Shown: positions 8,701 to 18,962, counted from the first letter of the stretch. The stretch: DNA of 64,000 nucleotides from Parietichytrium sp. I65-24A (GCA_012862575.1 BLSF01000012.1:186001-250000), one strand, 5' to 3'. Numbers and translations are program-made. The notes: a model not told the origin generated them from the sequence alone.

Positions 8701-10292
8701 TGGAGTCTTCCAAGAGTTCTCCGGCTGCACAACCCGAGAAAGTTGAGGAGGAAAAGGATGACGTCGAAATGGAGGAGGCCGAGCCCTCTTCCAACAATAA
8801 TGGAACGGAAGTGAAGAGTCAGCTTGATGATGAGCAAGCGCAGGGTCCGGAAGAGGATGCAGAGAGCGCTGCAAACAAAATCCGAACCTGGGACCTGCTG
8901 AATCGCATTGGCGTTGAGGAACCCAAGGCACTTGAAGACGAATCTGCAGAGCCGGCGATGCAAGAGGTAAGCGAAGAGCCGGACGTCGATCCCATGAATG
9001 TTGAGGTAGACGCTCTCTCTCGAGCAAGCGAGTTCATTTCTAGAGTCTACGGTCAAAAGTGGGGTGTCAATGAGCTTTTAGCTCGGGTGAAGGCCTCCAA
9101 GAAAACTGCCACAAGCATCTGTGCGACACTTGATGCCAATAATCCGGCTTTATATGAGTCGCCGGAGGCGGAGGAAACGTGTGGGCTCATGTTTGCAGAG
9201 GCTTCCTGCGAGGCGAGCCTGGGCTGCATGGACCTTGAGGCCAAAGCTGTCAACCTTTCAATCCAAGCTGCAAACGAACACATGGAAATCTTGAAGGAAG
9301 ACGTAGCCATTCTTAAAGAAGGGATTGAAAATTTTGACGAGGCCCTGGCCGCTCTTGAGCAGGAGCTGCGCGACCGCGAAGTTCGTATATCCCTCCAAAA
9401 GGAGCTAGAGGAGCAACGCGATCTCCTTGAGACACAAGACAATAAAGTAAAGGCCATGCGAGAACAAAGAGCCGCTCTGGAGTCAGGCAAGGCCGAAGCA
9501 GAAGATCAGGTCCAATCTATGCTACGCCGGATCGAAGAGTTGAAGACCAAAGCGACACAAATGAAGGAAATCGAAGACACCGAGATCGAAATACAAGGAA
9601 AGAGTGCGATTTTGGAAGTCTCTCAGGGTTTTCACGCCTGGCAGTTACAACAGGTGACCTCATCCTTGGTGGCTCTGGTGATGGCGTATCCTTCCGGGGC
9701 AAGTGAGGTGGTGTCTATCAATTTTGATGATAGCGCATTCATTTCCAGCATTGTTTCTTACCATTGCTCTTCAAATGGGGATATTTGCCCTGTATTGAAG
9801 ACGAAATTGGATGAATCTACCGACTTTGCAACGCAGATGGAGCAGGTGTTTTCTCGTCGGACAGTGCAGACTGTGGTAGGGTTGAACAAGACAATGTCAC
9901 ATCGAAATGCCTCCTCACTCCTTCCAGAAATTCTGCGCCAGCTCGACCTCGACATGGGTCGTCTGCAGGACGTATTGGAGGAAATTTCGGACATATCTGC
10001 TGCTGGACACCCGGTCTCTATGATGGTGACGGAGAGCGGCGACCTCGTGTTCTCGATTGACATGTTGCACATGGATGTTGGTGCTCATGTAAAGGTGAAC
10101 TTTACGTTGAAGAAGTCTTACCCGCTTGGCCCCGACGCTTGCCAAGTCAAATTCAATGTGACTAGCGAACGCCAGCATGACCATTTGTTAGCGTATCTTA
10201 ACCAGGCCACAAACTCGGACAGTAAAAATCAAGTGAGCTTCACACCGCTAAGTGATGTGTGGCAAAAGATTGAGCAAGTTTTTAGGCCTTGA
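5796..10292 (+). CDS. kinetochore scaffold KNL1/Spc105/Spc7-like protein
   Basis: A 1498 aa frame from the ATG at 5796 (an alternative ATG lies at 5817). It is mostly disordered, acidic and rich in SP/TP sites. A PP1-docking-like KTVAF motif (6762-6776) follows a basic CIKSRKK segment, as SILK and RVSF are paired in KNL1. Nine MELT-like repeats occur: one near 6237 and eight at 7428-8285. Their core is T-[IVM]-x-L followed by two leucine positions and often SP. The region from about 9000 is a coiled coil, and the last 200 residues look like the Spc7/KNL1 RWD region (GFHAWQLQQV). In this family the phosphorylated repeats recruit Bub proteins, and the C terminus binds the Mis12 complex at the kinetochore. 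Identification rests on architecture plus motifs, not on high identity. Confidence 0.75.
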   Translation: MRFAGQVMDASEKEMRQPLKDLENELVSSSKNSATEKRLASPSLKASPMRKSPCKKKPRFASSGGENGDNSADGDVRRVAKGNAALEASPAGSTGSGPALDLFEESSAGSLTPPISDLELNTKRNALRPLSSSKNKGSQQRRNSDYDNATISLADFQQMLDSAEDDENGENGSSDDEDLINTGPKPSAKSLNTSAFQEDSDDEAEGRSGGGSRRNTASPSFLKQMLDMSDDEDEELISRAVQRGREFAKSLSDELLDSPVLQHTLPPSLLDQLPHQSTPVMARTQHSARKELVTPSVRANNVEPTPLKSCIKSRKKDQSLRKKTVAFGSPDAAEFDEKNPVRGGVTPLAKQYARSRFKMEEREKVVDDEDDDLIEEEDTNTALNSSILATWDEEDSDEELTETDKSKQSASKASITSANSPGARSNRSKGSGRNKGSSSSRSRRSSSIYQMGKDGLEPSDALEMAEEQDIKEQSADLARKFDAVASDDEEDIEVQLRKEAQNTTANSPHTAARKVDAGEGLPMRMSAETRKSHSPQGSPTSSSGDTINVDELDFMMDSPSSSGKGGPRHSLSSVARSPTNDDGDDTIDAKTLAGIMNLTPESDRKPMDVRRRHLSPQDNNDTIDLERFKNLVADSPSVPRQSIDGEGDATIDLRDLVELANLSSEKKQQPPGSVRPKQSATPLSVRRSPRLMKKKGLSGLSAESIIPTVDDEEHTMELGTLAELAQFSNKKKSSASPGGARPNESPLQLQQEEEVTAPLGTLADLTKFSPDSKTAVQQDARADDECTVPLGSLNELASLKSPGNKTSSEVDAPEDHTVQLGTLSDLAAMTPDEERVSRTKSFAESSSKRSSRSRKSGAGAEDQKLSLRLSFSSEPEANHAPQKPGFDPAAFLDQFVNSPTASSVADEEAHDDVEDVDSNLAAERKQSPRRDSLQSVGTPPWRRTSANRDLSSPDSQISLPFRRRQRLSVESSKSSPAAQPEKVEEEKDDVEMEEAEPSSNNNGTEVKSQLDDEQAQGPEEDAESAANKIRTWDLLNRIGVEEPKALEDESAEPAMQEVSEEPDVDPMNVEVDALSRASEFISRVYGQKWGVNELLARVKASKKTATSICATLDANNPALYESPEAEETCGLMFAEASCEASLGCMDLEAKAVNLSIQAANEHMEILKEDVAILKEGIENFDEALAALEQELRDREVRISLQKELEEQRDLLETQDNKVKAMREQRAALESGKAEAEDQVQSMLRRIEELKTKATQMKEIEDTEIEIQGKSAILEVSQGFHAWQLQQVTSSLVALVMAYPSGASEVVSINFDDSAFISSIVSYHCSSNGDICPVLKTKLDESTDFATQMEQVFSRRTVQTVVGLNKTMSHRNASSLLPEILRQLDLDMGRLQDVLEEISDISAAGHPVSMMVTESGDLVFSIDMLHMDVGAHVKVNFTLKKSYPLGPDACQVKFNVTSERQHDHLLAYLNQATNSDSKNQVSFTPLSDVWQKIEQVFRP
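7428..8285 (+). repeat. array of eight MELT-like peptide repeats
   Basis: Protein-level repeat units spaced roughly 30 to 50 residues apart. The first four read DTIN, DTID, DTID and ATID, followed by acidic/hydrophobic residues. The last four read HTMELGTL, VTAPLGTL, CTVPLGSL and HTVQLGTL. An SP or TP site commonly follows. They fall in two sub-classes, suggesting two rounds of local duplication. Confidence 0.8.
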
Positions 10293-10624
10293 TTGTAACT
10301 TTAACAGGCTCGGAAAGAAAATGAATCATGTCTTCGCAGTCGAGCCCAGCATGCTGAGTTTGCCGTGAATGACATTGCAATGCTCTAAAAACTTAAAGAA
10401 CTTGACAGAAAAAAAATCCAATCTTGTTGACTCCGATAACAAGGGCCAGTTTTTAACAATTCAAATTATGAGAGATGGAACGGCTTTTGCCATCCATCGG
10501 CTGCAAGGCGTCCCGAATTCAGGGACTCCAAAAAACACTCCCGTATTTAGTTAGGGCTCAGTGGGTTCGGCGTGTTGAAGGAAATAAGCAAGCCTTTGCA
10601 TTCCCCCGTTCAAGTAACTTCGCT
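10293..10624. other. convergent 3' region, no gene seen
   Basis: About 330 bp between the convergent 3' ends of the KNL1-like gene and the NUS1-like gene. It probably holds both 3' UTRs. No coding pattern is visible. Confidence 0.5.
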
Positions 10625-11633
10625 CTACCTTCCCCAACGTTGCTGAGTTTTGGAGTACTTAAACATCGCCCATACGAATGAAGCGTACGAAGCTTGTGAG
10701 ATGGACTCGCCGATGTTCCTGTGGGAATTGTGAATTATTTGGACATTAATTGTCGGATCCTCACAAAGCACTTCTCAACCAAAAAAAACTTACAAGATCT
10801 CTGGAGTGCGCATGAGCCATGGCGGGAAGCCGAGCATGTTTGGCGCCACAGAGTAGGTGAGGATGAGATGGATCTTCTCGGCATTACCTCTGCTAGAGCT
10901 TAGCCGTTCGTTCAACAAACCTTCTGTAATTCTGCTTGCTTGGACATCTCGTTCGTCAACAAGCTGCTGAGCGAGCCTGCAATGCCAAACAAATTCGGGA
11001 CCATCAAGAAAGAAGTCCAGTCAGTATCACATAATCACAATCTTGAGTTTCTCAAGGGCAACACTCGTTTTCGGTTGCTATCCACACGTACCTCGCCAAG
11101 TCTCGTTCGCTGTCCTCCTCCGTCAAGAGCCTAATGCTTACATCCTCGGTAGCCTCCTCGATACTCGCGCATTGCACCACCTGCACTGGCTCCGAGTCAC
11201 CGTTCACGAAGATTTTGATGGCGCGGACGCGGTTAAGCTTGCCAAATATGAGGCTGGGAAATTTTGGAGGGCTCAGCATCTTCCGCTGGAGCGCTATCTT
11301 CAGCAGGTCGATACCCTCAGGCAGTGCCCCAGATCGCTCGTAGATGGTCACGTCATCCACGCCGGCATCAAAGCACCATACTGCTGCGAGCGCACATTTA
11401 TCCACAAGCTTTTGAAAGCGAGCCGCCTCGTTGACACGGCCCCTATTACTGCTTTCCGCCTCATTCTCCACGCACAGCGCGAGCCGGAACGGCACCTTGT
11501 TCAGCACTGGCTGGGTGTCTTTAACCCCGAGGAGATTGGCCACGGTAATCATCACGACAAACAGCTGCCAGTACATCACCTTGACCACCAACAGAAGCCC
11601 TTGCACCGTCCTAAACAGCCATCCTGGCAACAT
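10625..11633 (-). CDS. NUS1/NgBR-like subunit of cis-prenyltransferase
   Basis: Three exons on the minus strand: 11633-11092, 10976-10794 and 10718-10625, joined through GTACGT...CAG and GTAAGT...CAG introns of 115 and 75 bp. All junction phases agree and give 272 aa. The start has a hydrophobic N-terminal segment (residues about 5-35), as in the membrane-anchored NgBR family. The middle carries the conserved WCFDAG..VTIYERSG region, then LGFPPWLMRTPEIL. The C terminus ends in QQRWGR, which holds the RxG motif shown in other species to complete the active site of the DHDDS/Rer2 partner. The complex makes dehydrodolichyl diphosphate at the ER for N-glycosylation. The 3' exons are too short to show up as long ORFs and were found by reading past the first donor. 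Confidence 0.85.
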
Positions 11634-13626
11634 TTTTCACCGTCTTGCAAAGTCGCCGAATGCGGGCTCTTGCAAGACACTTACTTGCCCTCCTCGAAAC
11701 AACACGTGCGCCAAGTCCAATTCCACCTTTCCCTGTACTCTTCACGCTTCAGTGCTCGCGACGCAGACACCTCATGGAACCCGCCTCCACTCACGCGTAT
11801 GCGTATCACAGCCCAATGTATTGAGCGTAAGGCTTTTTCAATACTCGAGCACCAGGCAGATGGTCCTCGCAGCGGACTCAGTAAGTACTCGCAATGAGCG
11901 TACGTATGACTGTATGATACTGTATGTATGATGTGTGTATGTTGTGTGTCTCTTTTCGATGTGGAAATGACAAATGGAGACAGCGAGGAGAGCGACGTTG
12001 CTGGGTCACACTAATGAAAAGGTATTACTCCTTTTCGTTGTATCGCTTTCTGAGAGCAGTCAGAGAATGTCAGAGGCCATCTTTTATTCCGCCGTAGTTT
12101 CTGGCATCATGCCAGAGTTACTAACAGTGAAATTCTATAAAGAGCAAAGACTTGCTTTGTCTTGACTTGGGGAGGCTTGACCTTCTTGAAAGAAAGCGCG
12201 ACATTGGAAACGTTTTGGAGACGATTGCATTGAAGGGGCGATGGTGATGGTGATGGATGGGGCGACTAAAGCAACATGAGCAGCAAAGGCAACAAACTCC
12301 CACTTGGTAATTGAGGCGGCTTCAGTATTAAGATGCTTTTACTTTTAGGTTGTGCGCTTTCTCTTTGTTGTGTTTCCCTCCAACCTCTCCGAGTCGCCAA
12401 TCGTCAAGGATGATGGGTTAGACAATGTGTGTGTATGCGTGTGCTGTGGATTGCTGTGACAGCTGTGACACCGAGGGGTACCCAGAATACCAGAATCAGA
12501 TTTCGGAACCCAGAACCCAGACTGTAAGAAGAAAGCAAGTGTGCTGAGAACCTGAATTGAGTACAAGACTCTCCAACCCTCACATTCGGGATCTGACAAG
12601 TTACGAAGCAGAGACACAAGCTGGTCTGTCAAACTCTTTCATTGCAGATTAATGCGTCAACCATCATTTGCTCCACTCCGACTGAGAACCATCACTTGAG
12701 CCCTAGCAACTATTAGGTTGCGAAACTATCTCTAGCTTCTAGCAATGGAGAGGAACCCAAATCCGGAACCCAATTCATCCACACCGGATCATAATGGATC
12801 ATACATAGCCCAACAAAACTCGTCAAGACTTGTGAGATTGACCCCCAGCGAGCCTGATAGGTTTAGGTTATTATGAAATTCTGAAATTCTTTGGGCTTTC
12901 ACTACAAATCGCTCCACCAGTCAATACTTTGGAGACCTACGTCATCCTACGTCCACCAAATGTCCACCACGTCCACCTCTCTGAGCATCTCCGAATATCT
13001 CTAAGTGAAGCCACGAAGTGAGAGCGTAAACAAACCCTATCGGAAGGTGGGGTGCTCTGAGCTTAGACCTCCTCTAAAGGGGTACCAAATATGCGAGAAT
13101 GTGTCGACGATGAGACTGTCGATTGACTGGCGCTAGCTAGCTAGGCACTCATTTTGTCTGACACTTACATTCGGGACTGAGTACGGCACAACTACGGTCA
13201 ACACATCTACGTTTCCTACTCCGTTTCTGGTATTCTTGGATATTCTTGTTGCCCCCCGGCATTACAGGTACCGGTATTGAGGTCTTACTGTTAAAGAGAA
13301 CGATTCTTTAATCGTGAGCAAGGAACGGAACACGAAGGCTTCTTTCAATCGCTTCATACATTGGCGATTTTTCTTCTCACCGGACAAATGAATGAACTAA
13401 TTACGTATGTCCCAAGTGTGCGCGCCTTATGATCAGGTCCGCATATCGAAGAAACCTCGAGGATATGTTGGCATTTCAATAGTCGGCTCGTTCAAAAAAT
13501 ATCACTGCGAAGCAAAACCAAACCTTTCCACAATTGAAGGCGTGCTAAAAGCCGTCCGGGCAAGTTTCAACTTGAAGTATTTAAGACGTGCATGTACTGT
13601 ATGGTGGATTCCGAGCGAGCTTCGGG
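11634..13626. other. 2 kb intergenic region
   Basis: Between the divergent NUS1-like gene and the coiled-coil gene at 13627. Only short frames are open and none has a recognisable domain. A GTAAGT site just upstream of the NUS1 start (near 11680 on the minus strand) could be a 5' UTR intron donor. No RNA gene is recognised. Confidence 0.45.
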
Positions 13627-14598
13627 ATGGACAAGGCTCGGACAACCCGTTTCAAAAGAGTGAACAGTGCTCAGGCCGAGCTGATGCAAGGCAGGATTCG
13701 TGCCCAAGATGCCGCCATGGAGGAGTTTGTTGCAGCAAAGCTATCTGACGCGAAGAAGGCGTACCTGGCGAGCCTTGAAAGCGAGGCGACTGGGAGACGA
13801 AATCAAAAGAAGCAAACTGAGATGGTGCGGCCAAGAAGTGCGCATTGTGATACCATCCGAATTCGAACGGAAAAGAACTTCAAAGAAAAGAAAGGCGAGC
13901 AAGAACGAGGACATGGTAAAAACGCTCGAGACGAGGACCCGTTTGATCTACACGTTGAAATACAAGGCGAAATCGTCCGACCCAACCCGGAAGTGCATTT
14001 CGAGCAAAAGACAAAAGAGCTTGACCGCCAGCTTGAAACTACGGAGCGGAGGCTGTGGCTGGCGAACAAATACAATGGCGAACTGGAGCGACTTGTGAAT
14101 TCTCTGCGGCAAGAGAATCAGCGATGGCGCACAAAGTACTCAGAGTCTGTGAGTCGAGATGTTGAGTTCGCGCAAAAGGACGACCAAATCAAAATAGTGA
14201 GCGACAAGCTGGCTCAATCGCATACTGAACTTGCTCGGGTTCGCGAGCTCAGCCAATCGCTCCGCGAGAAGCTCAAGCAGTCACGCGATGACCTGGAACG
14301 CACCACAGAGAGGCTTTCCAATGAGCAGTTCCGCCACGCAAAGACGAGAACCGAACTAGAAGCACAGATCTTAAAGAACACGCAGCAGCAAGGTGCGCAC
14401 GATCGTGCTATACAGGAGCTGGAGCGGAAATTATTAGATGAGTCTGGGACCTTGAAGCGATTCCAAAAGAAGGTAAAGGCCTTTGTGGCAAAAATTGTGC
14501 AAGAAGACGAGATGCTTCAAGAGAAGAGCACAGTGGTACGCAAGTATCGCGCCGAGAATGGTATTCCCACCCACTTATTGACAATGAACACTAATTGA
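13627..14598 (+). CDS. coiled-coil protein, 323 aa, function unknown
   Basis: Single exon from ATG 13627. The N terminus is basic (MDKARTTRFKRVN). Residues from about 110 to the end form almost continuous charged heptads rich in Glu, Arg, Gln and Leu, so the protein should form a long coiled coil. A proline-containing break near residue 115 (VRPNPEVHFEQK) separates a basic head from the rod. There is no signal peptide or membrane segment. I do not recognise a family; basal-body and cytoskeletal rods often look like this, but so do many others. Confidence 0.75.
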   Translation: MDKARTTRFKRVNSAQAELMQGRIRAQDAAMEEFVAAKLSDAKKAYLASLESEATGRRNQKKQTEMVRPRSAHCDTIRIRTEKNFKEKKGEQERGHGKNARDEDPFDLHVEIQGEIVRPNPEVHFEQKTKELDRQLETTERRLWLANKYNGELERLVNSLRQENQRWRTKYSESVSRDVEFAQKDDQIKIVSDKLAQSHTELARVRELSQSLREKLKQSRDDLERTTERLSNEQFRHAKTRTELEAQILKNTQQQGAHDRAIQELERKLLDESGTLKRFQKKVKAFVAKIVQEDEMLQEKSTVVRKYRAENGIPTHLLTMNTN

Positions 14599-15464
14599 GC
14601 TTTTCTATTTCCTTCTGTATGCTGTCTATTGAAATTCTTCGGAATCCGATGGAGAGTTGTTTGTATGACCAAAATTTTCATTCATAAAAATTGCATTCTC
14701 AGAACGCCTACTGCACGTAATTATTGGGCAAGGTCGACTGCGGATATTAGCAGTGAGCTACGACGTACGTTGCCGACCACACCTAGTTTTCAGAGGCTGT
14801 GAGTGCGAGTGCGACCTTTGCTACTACGCCTGTCGCATTGTTGCTTTACGCCTTTCGCACTGGGCGCAAGAAAGTGTGTCAAGTGCAGCGGGAACTGGTT
14901 GGTCTATTCGAGGCAGTGAGCAAAGTGGTGTGTACTCAGAACCAGCCGGGTAATAGGCAGCGAAGCACGAACATGGCGCAGGCTTGTCCACAACGTCACT
15001 ATAGAGCTCTCTCCCATCATCCATACTCAGGCGCCGCATTCTATCCGCTCGTGCTAGGCGTTGGAGCGACTCGGGCATCATACCACCTGCGAGTTGCCGT
15101 GCAATGCAATGCTGTCGAAACCAACAAGGATACCTTTCTTCCCTTGTGCGGTATCGAAGCACACGAGCACGTAAAGGGGGAAAAAGTAGATAGCTTTGCA
15201 CTTCTTTGTGAACATTTCGCAATTGTTTTTTTTTTAATTTTATTTTCGGGAAGGGGAAAGTGAATATTGGTAGGTGTCGGCCGGAGGGAGGGTAGTATCT
15301 GGTTTTGAACTAAACGAGCAGGGGTAAAAAGGCTGTGGAAATGGGTAGACGGATGGACCACGTTAAGTATAAAGAGATTCAAAATCCCGGTGAGTATGTG
15401 AACAATCAACAGAAGAAAGAGCTACGGGGTGAGGGGATAGATTTTATACCTATCTCGCGCCCGC
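14599..15464. other. intergenic region, no firm gene
   Basis: About 870 bp between convergent genes. Overlapping frames are open on both strands at 14799-15263, but neither has a recognisable motif or a good start context, so I do not call a gene. A T-rich run occurs near 15227-15243. Confidence 0.4.
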
Positions 15465-16357
15465 TTACTGCTCGTCTTCGTCAATCTTTGGTGCCAAGTA
15501 GTACTGAACAGAGCCACTCTCGCCGATCTTGTACTCTACCAAAAGTGGCACATCCTTTGCAAGCGAAAGCTCCACCATGGAGGCAAGCGGGGTTGCCTTG
15601 GAGAAATAGTTGAGGTAGCGGAGCGCAAAGCGGAGCTCAACTGGCTCCTCCACTTCTACCTGGGTTTTGTCCTTATCATCCGCGCTCTGGCCTGGTTTGA
15701 GGGAAATATTTGCTTTGCCAACATCGCCGTCTACACTGAAGCGGACACCTTCTTTTTTACAGGAGATCACGCACGTGTCGCCGAGCACCTGGAGGTCAGC
15801 GATGATGCGCTTGAACTCGTTCGCCTCGATCTTGACTTTGGCGTTGTACTCTGTTTCTGGAATGGACAGCTGCTCCTGGACGATGTCCATGAGCTTCATG
15901 TCAAAGTCCATAATTCTATCCTGGCTCTTACTCTCGAAGGTAAGCGAGAGCACATCTCCGTCATCACGAGCCTTGAGCGTCACGGTGTCTTCGTTGGCAG
16001 CGCACTTGAGAACCTTGGCCAAGTTCGCCAAGCTGATTCCCAAGGACTTGTTGCGGTCGCACCTGTAGTGGTCAAACCCATCCTTGTTCAGCTGCAAGTA
16101 GCACAGCGACACGTGTGACGAGTCCATAGCCTGCAACTGCAGCCCAGTGCCGGAGAATTCAAACTGTCCATCATAACAACACACACGCCTCGTCAGTTCC
16201 ACCATCCGCCGCCATCGACAGCCCGAGACCGTCCAATGCACCTGAACAAGACAAATGAAATGCAAGGAACACTTACGCTCGCTTCTGTCACCAAGTCCTT
16301 CATCGCCTCCACGATCTTCTTCAGCAGGGACGCCTGCACCAGTCTTGCTTCCAACAT
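15465..16357 (-). CDS. PCNA: proliferating cell nuclear antigen, DNA sliding clamp
   Basis: Two exons, 16357-16277 and 16163-15465, joined in phase 0 across a 113 bp GTAAGT...CAG intron. They give 259 aa, close to the usual length of about 260. The N terminus MLEARLVQASLLKK, the MDSSHVSL block, YRCDRN and the C-terminal VEYKIGESG..YYLAPKI are all typical. PCNA forms a trimeric ring that tethers replicative polymerases and many repair factors. The interdomain connector and C-terminal tail are present (PKIDEDEQ). Both clamp domains are complete. A purine-rich leader precedes the ATG on the minus strand. Confidence 0.97.
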
Positions 16358-17125
16358 CTTGCCTGTCTCTTTCTTTCTTTCTGCTCTGCTCTGCTATGCT
16401 ATGCTCTCCAGATGCGCCGATGCTCTGCTCTTCTGCTCTTCTTCCCGCTGCTCCTTCCTGCTGCTCTGCTGTTGCTTCTGATTGGAGTCTGCCGCTCACG
16501 CTTTTTCAAATACAAACCAGAAACGCAGGCCCACTTCTTTCGCCTAACGAAACATAGGAGCACTTCTACGATTGTTTCTGGCTGTGGCTTATGAGCACTG
16601 GGGCAGGCGGTGGCTACGTAAGCGGCTAAACGAGAGTGGTATGAAGTGTCCGGATGGCGTCAGCGGAAAATGAGAATGTGATCTTGTCGTTCGTCTGCTG
16701 CAGAAGCTGGAGAGTGGGTTGCCTGCCTTAGGTATTTGGTAGAGGGAGTGCTAATAAGTAGTGAAGAGTGCTAATCGAATGCATAGTTGGCAAGCAGGTT
16801 TTTGAAATTTGAAATTTGAACTTTTGAAGTGCGATTGTGAGGTCTGTGACATTGTCATCTTTTTCCAAATTGTCTGTTCGATCTTCTGAGCGGATGTCAC
16901 TCTTGATCAATCGATTTTTAAGAATCAATCAATCTCAAACAAACAAAGAAGCAAACAGAGCAACTAACTAATCTATTTGACGTTGCTCTCCTTGTGTAGT
17001 CGGGCTGGAGGAAAGGGGAGATGAAAATGCGCGTGTGACATCTGTCCCAGCTGATGCATTCAAGATCTCTGTACTGACAGTGAGAGAACAGCGGCAGTAG
17101 CGGCAGTGCATGGAGGGAGGCAGCG

Positions 17126-17193
17126 ACAAAATTCAAAATTCAAAAGTTCAAATTTTCAAAATTCAAATTTCCAAATTCCAGATTTTTGAAAAT
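17126..17193. repeat. AATTCAAA-type repeats
   Basis: Degenerate AAATTCAAA/AAGTTCAAA units, giving a short AT-rich stretch in an otherwise balanced region. Confidence 0.7.
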
Positions 17194-17624
17194 TTTCTGC
17201 ACCCTAACCGAAGAACCGCGAACCTTGACCCAGCCTGCGGTTCCGCAGGTCAATTCCTTGTTCTTCGCTTTTCGCGGTACCCAATGAACCATCTTTTGAT
17301 CGCCGCACACCTTCCCTTACAATCTCGTCCGCTTCTATCGAAAACAGTAGCGCTCACAAGTTCCAGTCGCCACGCGAGCAGTACAGCTACCATAAACAAT
17401 AGCGCAAGAATAAGGACCGCTGAAAAGCAATGAGTGCGCGATGAAATCGCAGTTTTTCCTAACAACGAACCGTTTGACACTATTAAATTATAATTTTCAC
17501 TTCGTTCCACTCCACACAGTACCCACCTGGCACTGGAATCTCGAGGATTTTGGCCCGCAGTCACTCGGATCTTGAAACGCCTGCTCGGCTTGCGAAGTTT
17601 GAGTGTTGAGTGTTAGTGGGTGTG

Positions 17625-17652
17625 CGGAGCCGGAGCCGGAGCCGGAGCCGGA
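17625..17652. repeat. GGAGCC hexamer repeat
   Basis: About four to five copies of GGAGCC in the leader of the DUF218 gene. The same hexamer expands inside the helicase gene at 19667-19698. Confidence 0.85.
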
Positions 17653-17694
17653 TTAGAGGAAGGGCACGATATCAAAAGGATTAGTAGTGGTGGA

Positions 17695-18291
17695 ATGCCG
17701 GCGGGGTCCGCGCCGAAGAAGGATGTGCGGCGGAGAGTGAAGGCTAGGAAGTCGCTTGCGTTTGTGCTGGGAGGGACGCCGGGCCGTGAGAAACGGTGCA
17801 TCAGTCGAGCAGTTGCGGAGTTGAAAGGGTCGCCAGTATGGCTTTCCGGGCCGGCGTTGACCGAGGACTGCCTGGAGTGCTGCGAAGAAGAAGGCTGCGA
17901 TGTGGACGACCTTTTGGTGGATTACAGGGCACTCGACACGCTCTCGAACTTTACGACGTTGGCTGGGCAGATGAGGAAGCATCGCTTCACGGACGTTTTC
18001 ATCGTGACGTCAGACCTTCATATCGAACGCGCCAGAGCAGTGGCGGATGTCATTCTGCCATACTTTGGAATACGGCGAATCAACTCTCTTGTGGTTGACC
18101 ACGGGCCAGAGGAAGAGACGGAGTCTTCTTTTACAATATGGCGCGATTACATCCGGGCAAAGCTGTGGCTTATACTGGGTTTTGACGTCACCTTCCCATC
18201 TGTATGGTTCTTCCACCCCGATCGCATTCGGCAGAGGGACCGGCGCGTTCGCAATTTCACCTGGCATGGAAAAAACTGCTTTGGTGTCTGA
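17695..18291 (+). CDS. DUF218 (YdcF/ElyC-like) protein, 198 aa
   Basis: Start at ATG 17695; the frame is open upstream through a Gly-Ala run but has no earlier ATG. A basic N terminus (KKDVRRRVKARK) leads into LAFVLGGTPGREKR, then YRALDTLSNFTTLAGQMRK and a VFIVTSDLHIERARAVA segment. This is the DUF218 pattern: a glycine loop, then a sequence equivalent to A-x-[ND]T-x-[ED]N, then the TS..H..RA motif. The form closest in look is that of cyanobacteria and plant chloroplast lineages. Bacterial relatives act in envelope and polysaccharide processes but the reaction is not settled. There is no clear membrane anchor, so its location is open. It may have been acquired from a cyanobacterium. Confidence 0.75.
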   Translation: MPAGSAPKKDVRRRVKARKSLAFVLGGTPGREKRCISRAVAELKGSPVWLSGPALTEDCLECCEEEGCDVDDLLVDYRALDTLSNFTTLAGQMRKHRFTDVFIVTSDLHIERARAVADVILPYFGIRRINSLVVDHGPEEETESSFTIWRDYIRAKLWLILGFDVTFPSVWFFHPDRIRQRDRRVRNFTWHGKNCFGV

Positions 18292-18962
18292 TTGGAAGAA
18301 CGTTTGTCAGCCTTTCCGCTTGTTCGATCGGTTGCCCGACAACACTACACATTGAATTGACCACAAACAACCTGAATTCTGAATAATTTCTACTTTCCGC
18401 TTCAAGAATTTAAAACTTGCGACACCCGTTGAGAATCCACCGAACAGCAAAGCACTTGCCCTATTAGAAGCGCCAGTGACTCTTGAATGAATATCTTACA
18501 TCGCACCAATGAAGACCACCGAAACGAAACAAAACGAAACGAAACCTCCAAATTCCGAAGAGCTTTCCGCACCATAAGATCCACATTACAACCCAACCAA
18601 ACCATTCGAGCCGACACACACAAATAACCCTGCTCAGCTCTAGTCTCCTTTTGCTGCACTTGACCCTTTTCGCAGTGGGCGAGTCACCCAAGCCCATTTC
18701 ATTTTGACATTTTGACTGCGCGTGCACGCCATCAACTTATCACCTTGATTGACTTTCCAAATTGATGCAATGTAAACAAAACAAAACAAAACAAAACAAA
18801 CAACAAACAGCACAACCAAAACAACCAAACCACATTATCTCTCCCGGACTCTTAACCGTGTCGCTAGCCAACCCTAACCAGATTTGAGGTGAGAGAGGCG
18901 AGAGAGGTGCGAGCAGGGTGTCCTCGCTGAGGACCTTTTGACTCGTCGCATACGCAGGCATA
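18292..18962. other. intergenic region with AAAAC repeats
   Basis: About 670 bp between tandem genes. It holds a GAAAC/AAAAC run at about 18512-18545 and an AAAAC pentamer run at 18776-18806. No gene seen. Confidence 0.5.
18776..18806. repeat. AAAAC pentamer repeat
   Basis: Five consecutive AAAAC-type units upstream of the DEAH helicase start. Confidence 0.85.

Larger units (their letters stand above)
16358..17694. other. divergent intergenic region between PCNA and DUF218 gene
   Basis: Contains a pyrimidine-rich tract at 16365-16480 (purine-rich in the PCNA sense), AT-rich ATTCAAA repeats at about 17126-17193 and a GCCGGA hexamer run at 17625-17652. No gene seen. Confidence 0.5.

Noticed and set aside
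14799-15263. Overlapping open frames on both strands
   Set aside because: No start context, motif or splice signal favours either strand.
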